Source: Cyclobacteriaceae bacterium (GTDB lineage Bacteria; Bacteroidota; Bacteroidia; Cytophagales; Cyclobacteriaceae). From it: a stretch of 64,000 nucleotides of DNA. Both the position numbers and the translations under genes were made by a program. The stretch covers positions 155,505-219,504 of the forward strand of contig JANQKF010000008.1 in NCBI GenBank assembly GCA_028281285.1, given 5' to 3'. A model generated the notes under the pieces. The model saw nothing but the letters and a program-made list of their open reading frames with translations. It had not been told where the DNA came from and did no database searches. Shown here one piece after another: positions 34,667 to 43,669 of the stretch (the first letter of the stretch is position 1; the number at the start of each line of letters is the position of its first letter).

Positions 34667-37288
34667 ATGTCCAAACATAGTCCTCGACCTCCCAGGTTTG
34701 CCCTGAGGTTTTTCCGATGGTACTGTAATAATCATCTTCGAGAGTCCATAGAAGGAGATTTATCTGAACGATTCTTTGATCATATTCAAAGAAACGGAGT
34801 CACAGTTGCTAAGATTTTCTACTGCCTGAATGTCATAAAGTTTATGAACAAATACACCCTTAGGCACACTAATAACACCAAGACATCAACATTCATCATG
34901 ATTCATCATTTCTTGACCTCCATTCGCTACTTGAAGCGACATAAATTTTATACCTCACTAAACATATTCGGCCTTTCGATTGGCCTTGGAGCATTTCTTC
35001 TCATTTCATTTTATATAAATCATGAATTCTCGTTTGACAGTTTTCACGATAATGGTCAAAGCATCTATCGTGTCACAAACGAGTACAATTTTCACAATGG
35101 AGGTCAGTTTCATATGGCCAATTCAGCTCCTGCATATGCTCTTGAAATACCCAAACAATTCCCTGAGTTTGAAAAGGCCAGTCGAATGCGCTATGCTATG
35201 CGAACACGTTTCAGAAGTGGTGAATTAAGCTTCTATGAAGACTATGGTTTCTATGCTGACTCACTATTTCTGGAAATTATGAGTTTCGAATTGCTCGCAG
35301 GTGATCTGTATCGTGCCCTGGATGAACCCAACTCTGTCGTCATCTCCCAAGAGTTAGCCCAGAAGTACTTCGGACAGAATCGACCATTGGGTGAGCTATT
35401 GGAAATGAATGGAGAAAGGTCGCTGCGAGTGACGGGAATTTTGAAATCAATCCCCAAGAATTCCCATCTGAATTTTGACTTTTTGATTTCCTTTTCTACC
35501 TACCAGGTCCCTCCTGGGTATGCCTCAGATCTAACTAGTTGGACCTGGGCCGGATTTCTGACCTATGCTAAGCTCAAAGAGGGAGTGGATCCAGCCAGAG
35601 TAAGTGAAAAAGTCAATGACTATATCAATGATCAAATTAACAGTACTTCAAGGGTGATTCAAACCCACCTCCAACCCCTGAAAGACATCTATATGGGGTC
35701 AGGAAATCTCACAGATGATCTTAATAGCAATTTAAGATCAGGCAACCGATTTACAACGTATTCTCTGGGAGTGGTTTCAATACTAATACTTCTCATTGCC
35801 TGCTTTAACTTCACTAATCTCTCAGTTGCAATTTCATTCAATCGAATGCGCGAAATGGGCCTACGGAAAGTTCTCGGAGCCCAGCGCAAAACACTTTGGC
35901 TTCAGCTAATTTCTGATTCACTCTTGATCTCGTTTGCCTCACTTGGGTTAAGTAGTATTTGGATATTCCTTGCTACCAAGTTTCTGATAAAAGGGCTTGG
36001 GTGGAACTTCGTACCCAGTTTTGAGACAATGGTCCCACATCTTCCGATTATCATAGGAGGAACTCTCGTTTTGGCCATTCTTTCGGGCGCATACCCTGCA
36101 TTACTCCTTTCTAGGGTCAATTCAGTCAATGCGCTTAAGGGTACTACTAAGACAAGAGGAGGATTAAAGTTGAAGTATGGGCTTGTGGTAACACAATTCT
36201 TCATTTCCATTGGGTTAATCACTTCTACTTTGGTGATAATCAAACAGCTTAATCATGTGAGAAATCAAAACCTAGGTCTCGACAAGGAAAATGTGGTTCA
36301 AATCAGGCTTCTTCCGGAAGATATGACAGAGCATTTTGAACTATTTAAACAACGACTTCTACAAAACACCGGTATCCTTGGTGTCTCACGAAGTGAAAGA
36401 CTAATTGGTGATCCCTGGCCGGCCAATAGTATCCGACTGGATGGACAAACCAGTGCAGAAGCCATAGAGGTCACCGGTAATTTAGTTGATTATGATTACT
36501 TCAAAACACTCGGCATTCCCCTAAAATCGGGAAGGGCATTCTCTAAGGAGTTCAAAACAGATACTCTAAATTCAATTATCCTAAACGAATCTGCAGTAGC
36601 CCATCTTGGACTAGAAGACCCAATCGGGGCCAAAGTGGAATTCTTCTCTATAAATGGACCAAGAACAATAATTGGAGTGATGGAAGACTTTAATTTTTCA
36701 TCATTACATAAGGAGATAGGTCCTGCTGTGCTGGTAATACCATTTATTGACCTGGAATTTGCTATGGTGAGGCTTAGCCCGGGAAACATCCGGGAGCACC
36801 TTAATACAATTGAGTCCACCTGGAAATCCATCGCCCCTGAAATCCCGCTAGACATGAAATTCATGGATTCCCACCTGTATGAACTCTATGAATCTGAGGA
36901 GCAATTATCAAAACTTATCTCATCATTTTCAGTGTTAGGCATTCTGCTCGCTTGTCTTGGCCTATATGGGTTGATCAGCTTTTCAATTAATAGTAGACTT
37001 AAAGAGATTAGCATTCGAAAAGTACTTGGTGCTGGTGGTTATTCGATTCTGAAGTTGGTTTCGAGCGAGTATTTGATTCTAATAATCATAGGGTTCATGA
37101 TCGCTTTGCCCAGTGCTTTTTATATTCTCAATGCTTGGCTCGATCAATTTGCTTACCGAATTGACATCAGCCTTATGAATTTCATTATTGCTGTATTGTT
37201 ACTCACTTCAGTGTGTATTGTGGTAATTGGCAAAAAAGTGCTGACCACGTTAAAAACAAACCCGGCCACAATTCTCAGAAATGAATAA
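34667..37288 (+). CDS. FtsX/MacB-type ABC transporter permease with Bacteroidota prefix domain
   Basis: The protein has 873 residues from MSKHSPRPPRFALRFFRWYC; the 12 extra codons in the track are not needed. The N-terminal prefix (FALRFFRWYCNNHLRESIEGDL) is typical for Bacteroidota permeases. Two MacB-type periplasmic domains alternate with FtsX core helices; eight to nine TM segments are visible and the repeats REMGLRKVLGAQRKTLWLQL and KEISIRKVLGAGGYSILKLV mark the duplicated core. No ATPase gene is adjacent, so the partner must be elsewhere. Substrate unknown; relatives export peptides, antibiotics or act in stress signalling. Confidence 0.92.
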   Translation: MSKHSPRPPRFALRFFRWYCNNHLRESIEGDLSERFFDHIQRNGVTVAKIFYCLNVIKFMNKYTLRHTNNTKTSTFIMIHHFLTSIRYLKRHKFYTSLNIFGLSIGLGAFLLISFYINHEFSFDSFHDNGQSIYRVTNEYNFHNGGQFHMANSAPAYALEIPKQFPEFEKASRMRYAMRTRFRSGELSFYEDYGFYADSLFLEIMSFELLAGDLYRALDEPNSVVISQELAQKYFGQNRPLGELLEMNGERSLRVTGILKSIPKNSHLNFDFLISFSTYQVPPGYASDLTSWTWAGFLTYAKLKEGVDPARVSEKVNDYINDQINSTSRVIQTHLQPLKDIYMGSGNLTDDLNSNLRSGNRFTTYSLGVVSILILLIACFNFTNLSVAISFNRMREMGLRKVLGAQRKTLWLQLISDSLLISFASLGLSSIWIFLATKFLIKGLGWNFVPSFETMVPHLPIIIGGTLVLAILSGAYPALLLSRVNSVNALKGTTKTRGGLKLKYGLVVTQFFISIGLITSTLVIIKQLNHVRNQNLGLDKENVVQIRLLPEDMTEHFELFKQRLLQNTGILGVSRSERLIGDPWPANSIRLDGQTSAEAIEVTGNLVDYDYFKTLGIPLKSGRAFSKEFKTDTLNSIILNESAVAHLGLEDPIGAKVEFFSINGPRTIIGVMEDFNFSSLHKEIGPAVLVIPFIDLEFAMVRLSPGNIREHLNTIESTWKSIAPEIPLDMKFMDSHLYELYESEEQLSKLISSFSVLGILLACLGLYGLISFSINSRLKEISIRKVLGAGGYSILKLVSSEYLILIIIGFMIALPSAFYILNAWLDQFAYRIDISLMNFIIAVLLLTSVCIVVIGKKVLTTLKTNPATILRNE

Positions 37289-37331
37289 ATAACCTCAGTG
37301 CTATCCAATTGGACTTCGTACTTTTACAGTG

Positions 37332-37637
37332 AATAGGCCGTCTTATCGTTCCGATTAATCGGGAAGGAAAGTCCGGGCACCATAGGGAAGCATAGCGGCT
37401 AACGGCCGTCATCCCGATAAATATCGGGAGAGGACTAGTGCAACAGAAAGAATGTACAGGTAATGCTGTAGTGAAATCAGGTAAACTCTATGCGGTGAAA
37501 TGCCATGTAAGCTTGCACTTGAGGGTTCCCGCCCAAAGCAAGTGGGTAGGCAGATTGATTCTGACGGTAACGTCAGAGCCAGATAAATGATAAGAACCCG
37601 TTTATACGGGATACAGAACCCGGCTTACAGGCCTATT
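37332..37637 (+). ncRNA. rnpB: RNase P RNA, class A
   Basis: The ends AATAGGCC and GGCCTATT pair to form P1. Conserved cores are present: GGAAAGTCCGGGCACCATAGG (P4 5' side region), AGTGCAACAGAAAG and the 3' P4 strand ACAGAACCCGGCTTACAGGCC. It is the catalytic RNA that matures tRNA 5' ends. One hairpin has arms CCCGAT/ATCGGG (37413-37428), the same palindrome as in the decayed tRNA-Cys. A TACTTTTA box at 37319-37326 may be the promoter. Confidence 0.96.
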
Positions 37638-37646
37638 CTTTTTTAT

Positions 37647-37690
37647 AAAAGGTCATGGCAAACTATTTGTTTAGCTTGTCATGACCTTTT
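37647..37690. terminator. Probable terminator hairpin after rnpB
   Basis: The arms AAAAGGTCATG and CATGACCTTTT form an 11-bp stem around a 22-base loop. It lies just after the T-rich 3' end of rnpB and before the response regulator gene. It could work in either direction. Confidence 0.6.
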
Positions 37691-37719
37691 AATATTGATG
37701 ACATTTTGAGCAGAACACC

Positions 37720-38874
37720 ATGGCAAAAATTTTGATCATAGATGACGAGCAAAGTATAAGAAGTACGCTAAGAGAAATTCTTGAGTACGAAAAATACACG
37801 ATTGATGAGGCGAAGGACGGAGAAGAAGGCCTCAACAAGCTGATAAGTGACAACTACGATATTGCCTTATGTGATGTGAAAATGCCAAAAATGGATGGTA
37901 TTGAGTTGTTGGAAAGAGTCCAAATGGCAGGTATCGACACACAGTTCATTATGATCTCCGCCCACGGCACCATTGAGACAGCAGTTGATGCTACCAAAAT
38001 GGGTGCTTTTGACTTTGTACCTAAACCACCAGACTTAAATCGCTTATTACTTACAGTAAAGAACGCTTTGGAAAAGTCTTCTCTGGTTACAGAAACCAAG
38101 GTGCTCAAAAAAAAGCTCTCCAAGAAGTATGAAATGGTTGGCGAATCTGAGGCGCTGACGGAAGTCTTGGAAATGATGGACAAGGTGGGTCCGACTGATG
38201 CCAGGGTGTTGATCACAGGACCGAACGGAACGGGAAAAGAACTTGTCGCCAGGGGAATACATGAACGGAGTAATCGAGCCAAGGCACCATTTGTGGAAGT
38301 AAACTGTGCGGCCATTCCGGCTGAACTTATCGAAAGTGAACTATTCGGTCATGAAAAAGGCGCGTTCACCTCTGCAGTAAAGCAACGAATCGGAAAATTC
38401 GAACAGGCCAATGAGGGAACTCTCTTTCTTGATGAAATTGGGGATATGAGTCTCTCCGCTCAAGCTAAAGTACTAAGAGCTTTGCAAGAACATAAAATTA
38501 CACGAGTCGGAGGAGATAAGGACATTAATGTAAATGTCCGGGTATTGGCCGCCACTAACAAAGACTTGAAGGCGGAAATATCAGAAAACAAGTTCCGAGA
38601 AGATCTTTATCACAGGTTAGGTGTCATTCTTATACAGGTGCCTGCACTAAAGGATAGAAAAGAGGACATTCCACTATTGGTAGATAAATTTCTGGGAGAC
38701 ATAGCCAATGAATATGGAACAATGAAAAAGTCATTCGATGACAAAGCCATTGTAAAACTACAAAAGTATGACTGGTCGGGTAATATTCGAGAATTAAGGA
38801 ATGTTACTGAAAGACTTGTAATAATGTGCGATGATCAAATTACTGAGGCTGATGTAGCCAAGTACTTGATCTAA
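37720..38874 (+). CDS. Sigma-54 activator-type response regulator without DNA-binding domain
   Basis: The protein has 384 residues. The receiver domain (about 1-120) has DDE near the start and the phospho-acceptor in ALCDVKMPKMDG. The AAA+ domain has Walker A-like GPNGTGKE, the sigma-54 contact loop GAFTSA, Walker B LFLDEIGDMS and the RELRN/VTERL sensor region. It ends at DDQITEADVAKYLI, where NtrC proteins continue with a Fis-type HTH of about 50 residues. Such HTH-less activators (for example Helicobacter FlgR) act without enhancer binding. The cognate kinase is not adjacent; the NtrY-like kinase is 34 kb away. Confidence 0.93.
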   Translation: MAKILIIDDEQSIRSTLREILEYEKYTIDEAKDGEEGLNKLISDNYDIALCDVKMPKMDGIELLERVQMAGIDTQFIMISAHGTIETAVDATKMGAFDFVPKPPDLNRLLLTVKNALEKSSLVTETKVLKKKLSKKYEMVGESEALTEVLEMMDKVGPTDARVLITGPNGTGKELVARGIHERSNRAKAPFVEVNCAAIPAELIESELFGHEKGAFTSAVKQRIGKFEQANEGTLFLDEIGDMSLSAQAKVLRALQEHKITRVGGDKDINVNVRVLAATNKDLKAEISENKFREDLYHRLGVILIQVPALKDRKEDIPLLVDKFLGDIANEYGTMKKSFDDKAIVKLQKYDWSGNIRELRNVTERLVIMCDDQITEADVAKYLI

Positions 38875-38877
38875 AGA

Positions 38878-39012
38878 TTACCACCTACCCTGCTTTTGCT
38901 CTTTCTTCTCCGTATCTGCTTTGGTGTATGTCGGACATGGCTTCTGTAAACAAGAAGATAGTCCCAGCATAAACACCGCTAACAGCACTACTATAATCTT
39001 TACTTTCTTCAT
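38878..39012 (-). CDS. Tiny lipoprotein, 44 residues, absent from ORF track
   Basis: I read MKKVKIIVVLLAVFMLGLSS followed by CLQKPCPTYT and a charged tail ending QGRW, then TAA. The lysine-rich start, long hydrophobic stretch and LSSC lipobox make a complete lipoprotein signal peptide; only about 24 residues remain after the lipidated Cys. This kind of minute lipoprotein occurs in Bacteroidota, but I cannot name a family. It converges on the response regulator gene with only a three-base gap. Confidence 0.7.
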   Translation of the reverse strand: MKKVKIIVVLLAVFMLGLSSCLQKPCPTYTKADTEKKEQKQGRW

Positions 39013-39098
39013 TGGGGCATTAAATCTAAAAAAAAATTCTGTTTTATAAATCTAATCAACTTCGCTTTCTGGAAAACGGGGGCAAAATGATATTATTA

Positions 39099-40088
39099 TT
39101 ATGTCAACATCAAATTACAGCCTCTAATATCACTGTTGTCCATTCTTCCCAGTACTTCAAAACTTCCGTCCTCATATACTTTCCCCAAATCCCTGGTTTC
39201 AATGAAAGCACACGAGTGAATATTTGCCATATCAATAACGTTTAACTGACCTATACGTCCAGGCTTGGCTGTCGACATTGGATCATTAATATCCCTGGCA
39301 ATTACCCTCATAGTACGTGCAGGATAGAAAATACCCTCCTTCTTCGAATAGGCCTGTGAAAAAAGCTCGGTCATGCCGTATTCTGAGTGAATTACTGAAA
39401 CCCCAAGACTTGCTTTGAGAATCTCATGAACCTCATCCCTGACTAATTCTTCACGTCTACCTTTCATTCCTCCTGTTTCCATTACAATCAACTCGGGAAA
39501 ATTAGTCTGAACCATCTCGGCAAGGTCCAACAGAGCAAACGTGACTCCAATAAGAATCACCTTGTGACCAGAGTTCTTCAGTTTGTTTAATCGAGCTGTC
39601 AGCTCTCCAAGATTATCCAGATAGAATCCAGAATCCGTTGAATTACTCGATCGAATGAAGAAGTCGATCATAGAAACTAATCCCGAATTGGTCCTTTCCA
39701 GGTAGGATGGTAGTAATGCTAGCCAAGTATAGTCTTCAACCCGCCCATAGAACTCTTCAAAGCCTTTTTTGCTGTTAGAATAATACGTCTGAATAGTCGG
39801 AAAATAATGTTTGCTTGTAACTGACCCTGTAGTCCCACTACTTTCAAAAAAAGACTGACCCTCCCAATTTCCTGACTTAACCAGGTGGTTTTTGAAGAAT
39901 TCAATTGGCATAAACGGTATCTGATCAATGGAGTGGATATCTGACACTTCGAGGCCCAAATGCGACAAGTATTTACCATAAAGTGGGTTTTTGGACCGTT
40001 GGAACTCAAATATTTGTAGTGCTAACGACTCAAATTCAGTCGTTTCAAATGAAAATACACGATCGGATAAACTTTTGAAATTAATCAT
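39099..40088 (-). CDS. LuxE/PaaK-like acyl-protein synthetase family protein
   Basis: The protein has 329 residues. The pattern IDQIPFMPIEFFKNHLV, then FESSGTTGSVTSKHYF (the P-loop-like SSGTTG of adenylate-forming enzymes) and EYGMTELFSQAY is that of the LuxE / acyl-activating family. It likely activates a carboxylic acid as an acyl-AMP and passes it to a thiol. There are no luxCDAB genes, so luminescence is not implied. It probably starts a single-gene transcript; a TTTA-N19-AATATTTG box lies 35 bases upstream. Confidence 0.82.
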   Translation of the reverse strand: MINFKSLSDRVFSFETTEFESLALQIFEFQRSKNPLYGKYLSHLGLEVSDIHSIDQIPFMPIEFFKNHLVKSGNWEGQSFFESSGTTGSVTSKHYFPTIQTYYSNSKKGFEEFYGRVEDYTWLALLPSYLERTNSGLVSMIDFFIRSSNSTDSGFYLDNLGELTARLNKLKNSGHKVILIGVTFALLDLAEMVQTNFPELIVMETGGMKGRREELVRDEVHEILKASLGVSVIHSEYGMTELFSQAYSKKEGIFYPARTMRVIARDINDPMSTAKPGRIGQLNVIDMANIHSCAFIETRDLGKVYEDGSFEVLGRMDNSDIRGCNLMLT

Positions 40089-40160
40089 TCGTTATTCACA
40101 CGGGCCCCTCCCTGAGTTAGGGCAAATATTGTTATAATTGTACTCTTTATAAATACCTGT

Positions 40161-40928
40161 ATGAGATTAGCTAAATCTCTTTTGTCAATTATCGCTATCT
40201 CGGTTCTGCTTTTGGCCTGCAATCGACCGCCTGATTTGTCCGTAGTTCCGGCAATTGCGTGGGAGGGAGTCGAATTCAGAGTGGAAAATCCAGGTGATCC
40301 GCTTCAGGAAAGAACAGTACTCAGAGTTTCAATACAAATAGAGGATGGTGATGGCGACCTGGGATTGAGTGCAGATGACGATGGATTTATCTATGCCCCA
40401 TATCACGTTGTATTCAATAATGATGGTGAGCCGGTTCAATTTGGAGAACGACCAGAGGACCCTCCATTCTTCACATGCCTTGATTATGTGGATGAATCAA
40501 GGGAAAACATTGACTTGAATAATGACCAGGATCTTAACGATACTATACGAATAGAGTTCAATGACGATCAATACAATTTTCTAATCGATTTTTTCCGCAA
40601 ACGAAACGGTGTATTTGAAGAAGTTGACATTAGAGCCCAACCTCCGGGAAGTGCCAACGTAACAACACTTTGCAATACTTCTTTTGACGGACGCTTTCCT
40701 TGCTTGTCTTCTAATGAAAACCCTTGCGAGTATATAGAGGGTGCCGATCGTCCAATACGTGGAGTTCTCAACTATGACATAGAGTCATTCCTATTCTTGC
40801 CAATATTCAGAACGGATACTTTGATGGTCAGAATTCATGTGAAAGACAGAGCACTCAACGAAAGCAATGTAATTGAGTCGCCAGAATTCACGCTCCAGGG
40901 AGTTCAGACGTTAATAGACGGAAACTAG
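40161..40928 (+). CDS. Lipoprotein of unknown function
   Basis: The protein has 255 residues with a signal peptide ending in the lipobox SVLLLAC. A DxDxD-type acidic motif (QIEDGDGDLGLSADDDG) suggests calcium binding. The rest is beta-rich, with a second half carrying four Cys (CNTSFDGRFPCLSS, NENPCEY), possibly disulfide-bonded. Conserved lipoproteins of this type occur in Bacteroidota, but the role is unknown. The stop codon overlaps the stop of the convergent E1 gene (CTAG). Confidence 0.8.
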   Translation: MRLAKSLLSIIAISVLLLACNRPPDLSVVPAIAWEGVEFRVENPGDPLQERTVLRVSIQIEDGDGDLGLSADDDGFIYAPYHVVFNNDGEPVQFGERPEDPPFFTCLDYVDESRENIDLNNDQDLNDTIRIEFNDDQYNFLIDFFRKRNGVFEEVDIRAQPPGSANVTTLCNTSFDGRFPCLSSNENPCEYIEGADRPIRGVLNYDIESFLFLPIFRTDTLMVRIHVKDRALNESNVIESPEFTLQGVQTLIDGN

Positions 40929-43330
40929 TAGATCGAAGGATACTTCTGAGGATCAACCTCATTCATCAGTTCATAGATGGCATCGAAAATGGTCTCCGGA
41001 TTAGGCTTGGAGAAATAATCACCATCCGAAGCATATGCCGGACGATGAGCCTTGGCCGAAATCGTAATTGGTTGAGAATCCAAATGGAAATAGGCATTCT
41101 GTTCTTCAACTACCTTTTGCATCATATAAGCGGAAGCTCCACCGGGAACGTCCTCGTCAGCAAATACCACTCGATTTGTCTTTTTAATGGACTCAATAAT
41201 CTTGTGATTAACGTCAAAAGGAAGTAAGGTTTGCACATCAATAACCTCTATCGATATTCCTGCCTCTTCCAGGTCTCTCGCTGCTTCACCAACTACACGA
41301 CACATTGATCCGTAGGTAACTACTGTCACATCCGTACCTTCTCGAATTACTTCCGGTACACCTAAAGGAACAGTGAACTCACCCACATTGTCAGGAATGC
41401 GCTCTTTCAAACGATACCCATTAAGGCATTCTATAATCAATGCCGGATCGTCTGATTTCAACATTGTGTTGTAAAAACCTGCAGCCTGAGTCATGTTGCG
41501 AGGTACCAAGACATGCATTCCTCTCAAGCTATTCAGGATCATGCCGATCGGAGACCCTGAGTGCCAGATTCCCTCTAGTCGATGACCTCTGGTTCTTACA
41601 ATCAATGGAGCTTTTTGGCCTCCCGCAGTTCGATATTGTAATGTAGCCAGATCATCTGAAAGCACCTGAATTGCGTACAGTAGGTAATCCAGGTATTGAA
41701 TTTCAGTAATAGGACGAAGCCCTCGTAAGGCCGCACCTATGCCCTGCCCAATGATGGTACACTCGCGAATCCCCGTATCAGTGACCCTCAACTCTCCATA
41801 TTTTTCCTGGAGACCTGCAAAGGCCTGATTCACATCACCAATCTTACCCACATCTTCACCAATGGCAAAGACTCTTGGGTCTCTGTCTAAAGCAGCATCG
41901 AAGCACGATTGCAATACTTCCCTTCCATCCACCAATGGAGATTCTTCAGAAAATTGGGCTTTTATCTCTTCTACCTTAGTGGCCGCTTCCGGAAATTCGC
42001 TGGTCAGTTTTGAACTGTAGCGTTCCTCATTGAATTCCAGGTTTTCGTTCAGCCAGTTGATCAACTGAGTCTTGGCAGGAGTTTGTTCATTTCTGACAAT
42101 TCGCAGTACTCTTTTTACTGCTTTAATTGTATCCAGACGAATTGGGTTAAGGGTCTTCTTTAGTTCAGCAACAAGTTGTAAAATGGTCCCGGCATGTTCA
42201 CTCTCTCCCCCAAGTCTCTCCATCAGTTCAATTGCCTGCTCCTGATCCCTTTTAATGTCTGCGTTGAAGGCCTTCCAAGCCGCCTCTTTTGCTGTTTTTG
42301 CAGTAATTTTGGCCTCTTTTTCTAATGCTTCGAGTTCTTCCTCATTGGACAATCCTTCTTTCAGGATTAGTTCTCTGAGTTTCTTGATGCAATCAAAGTC
42401 AGCTTCCCATTGTAGCCTTTCTTTTGACTTGTATCTCTCGTGCGAACCTGAGGTAGAATGCCCCTGCGGCTGAGTCATTTCATCTACATGAACCATGACG
42501 GGTACATGTTCTTTTCTTGCAATGGATGCTGCATTAGCAAAGGCGTCAATCAGGCCCTTATAGTCCCAACCTTTAACCTTTATAATCTCATAACCAGGGC
42601 CCTTGCCTTTTCGCTGAAGCCCCGAAAGCATTTCAGAGATACTCCCTTTCGTAGTATGATATTCTTTAGGAACAGAAATTCCATAATCATCATCCCAGAT
42701 TGCCATAACCATGGGTACCTTAAGTACACCCGCAGCATTTATCGCCTCGAAAAATGGTCCTTCTGAGGTGGAGGCGTTGCCGATAGTACCGAACGCAACT
42801 TCATTTCCATTAATCGAAAAATCAGTAAAATCCTTGAGTTCGGGATTTTCGCGGTAAAGCTTGGAAGCATATGCTAAGCCTACCAAGCGAGGCATTTGAC
42901 CGGCAGTGGGAGAAATGTCAGCACTGGAGTTTTTCATTTCAGTTTGCTTCTTCCAACTACCATCATCATTCAACAATCGATTACCAAAGTGACCGTTCAT
43001 TGAGCGCCCACCTGAAGCAGGTTCCGCTTTAATATCTGTGTGTGCGTAAAGTTGAGCAAAATACTCTTGAAGCGTCAGTTGGCCAATCGCCAACATAAAG
43101 GTCTGGTCTCTGTAATAGCCTGAACGAAAATCACCGTTCTCAAAAGCCCTTGCCATTGCAATCTGTGCGACTTCTTTCCCATCACCGAAAATGCCAAACT
43201 TGGCCTTGCCCATAAAGACTTCTTTACGCCCCATCAAGCTGGCTTCCCGACTCTCCAAAACAAGTCGATAATCATTCAACACATCTTCAGCATTTAGCTG
43301 ATTCTTTTTAGCTGTCCTGGTAGCTCCCAC
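40925..43330 (-). CDS. Fused E1 alpha/beta subunit of a 2-oxoacid dehydrogenase (thiamine-dependent)
   Basis: The protein has 801 residues. The first half is E1 alpha-like, with the TPP region AFGTIGNASTSEGPFFEAINAAG and IWDDDYGISVP; the usual GDG is IGN here, seen also in other members of this fused family. The second half is E1 beta-like, with DPRVFAIGEDVGKIGDVNQ and HRLEGIWHSGSPIGM. It decarboxylates a 2-oxo acid such as pyruvate or a branched-chain keto acid and passes the acyl group to E2, which is not in this window. The start is ATG with an intact promoter upstream. Confidence 0.9.
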   Translation of the reverse strand: MGATRTAKKNQLNAEDVLNDYRLVLESREASLMGRKEVFMGKAKFGIFGDGKEVAQIAMARAFENGDFRSGYYRDQTFMLAIGQLTLQEYFAQLYAHTDIKAEPASGGRSMNGHFGNRLLNDDGSWKKQTEMKNSSADISPTAGQMPRLVGLAYASKLYRENPELKDFTDFSINGNEVAFGTIGNASTSEGPFFEAINAAGVLKVPMVMAIWDDDYGISVPKEYHTTKGSISEMLSGLQRKGKGPGYEIIKVKGWDYKGLIDAFANAASIARKEHVPVMVHVDEMTQPQGHSTSGSHERYKSKERLQWEADFDCIKKLRELILKEGLSNEEELEALEKEAKITAKTAKEAAWKAFNADIKRDQEQAIELMERLGGESEHAGTILQLVAELKKTLNPIRLDTIKAVKRVLRIVRNEQTPAKTQLINWLNENLEFNEERYSSKLTSEFPEAATKVEEIKAQFSEESPLVDGREVLQSCFDAALDRDPRVFAIGEDVGKIGDVNQAFAGLQEKYGELRVTDTGIRECTIIGQGIGAALRGLRPITEIQYLDYLLYAIQVLSDDLATLQYRTAGGQKAPLIVRTRGHRLEGIWHSGSPIGMILNSLRGMHVLVPRNMTQAAGFYNTMLKSDDPALIIECLNGYRLKERIPDNVGEFTVPLGVPEVIREGTDVTVVTYGSMCRVVGEAARDLEEAGISIEVIDVQTLLPFDVNHKIIESIKKTNRVVFADEDVPGGASAYMMQKVVEEQNAYFHLDSQPITISAKAHRPAYASDGDYFSKPNPETIFDAIYELMNEVDPQKYPSIY

Positions 43331-43378
43331 AGTCTGTCAAATTTTAGATTGCACAATGCCTCGTATTACAAAGCAGGA

Positions 43379-43409
43379 CAAAAATAAGATTTTTTCGATA
43401 CGAATCAAA
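43379..43409 (-). promoter_or_regulatory. Promoter of the E1 alpha/beta gene
   Basis: On the minus strand TTTG and TATTTTTG are separated by 19 bp, a full match to the Bacteroidota consensus. Transcription would start near 43373 with a leader of about 43 nt. The rest of the 339-bp divergent gap (43331-43669) is very AT-rich and holds the promoter of ald and nothing else I can name. Confidence 0.75.
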
Positions 43410-43633
43410 TTTGGTTTAAGACAAATATTAGACTTATTTCGAAATTTTTTCTATTTTATAGAAATTTTACTGCATTATTATTCTGCATAATTTATTTTAT
43501 CCAAATATTATTCTTTCCATTTTTAGAGATTAAGAACAATATTCGTGACATAAGAGAACACTCTTAATACCCAGCTACTCAATTAATTCCATTGTTTTTT
43601 ATGTGGGTTGGATCGAATTTTCACCCTTGTTGC

Positions 43634-43641
43634 TATATTTG
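43634..43641 (+). promoter_or_regulatory. -7 element of the ald promoter
   Basis: TATATTTG matches the Bacteroidota -7 consensus; the nearest TTG lies 23 bp upstream rather than 19. Start would be near 43648, leaving a leader of about 22 nt. Confidence 0.5.
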
Positions 43642-43669
43642 CCGCACATTTAATTAAACCTCACATATC

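Noticed and set aside
39099-40088. Bioluminescence (LuxE)
   Set aside because: No luxCDAB genes nearby; the family has wider acyl-activation roles.
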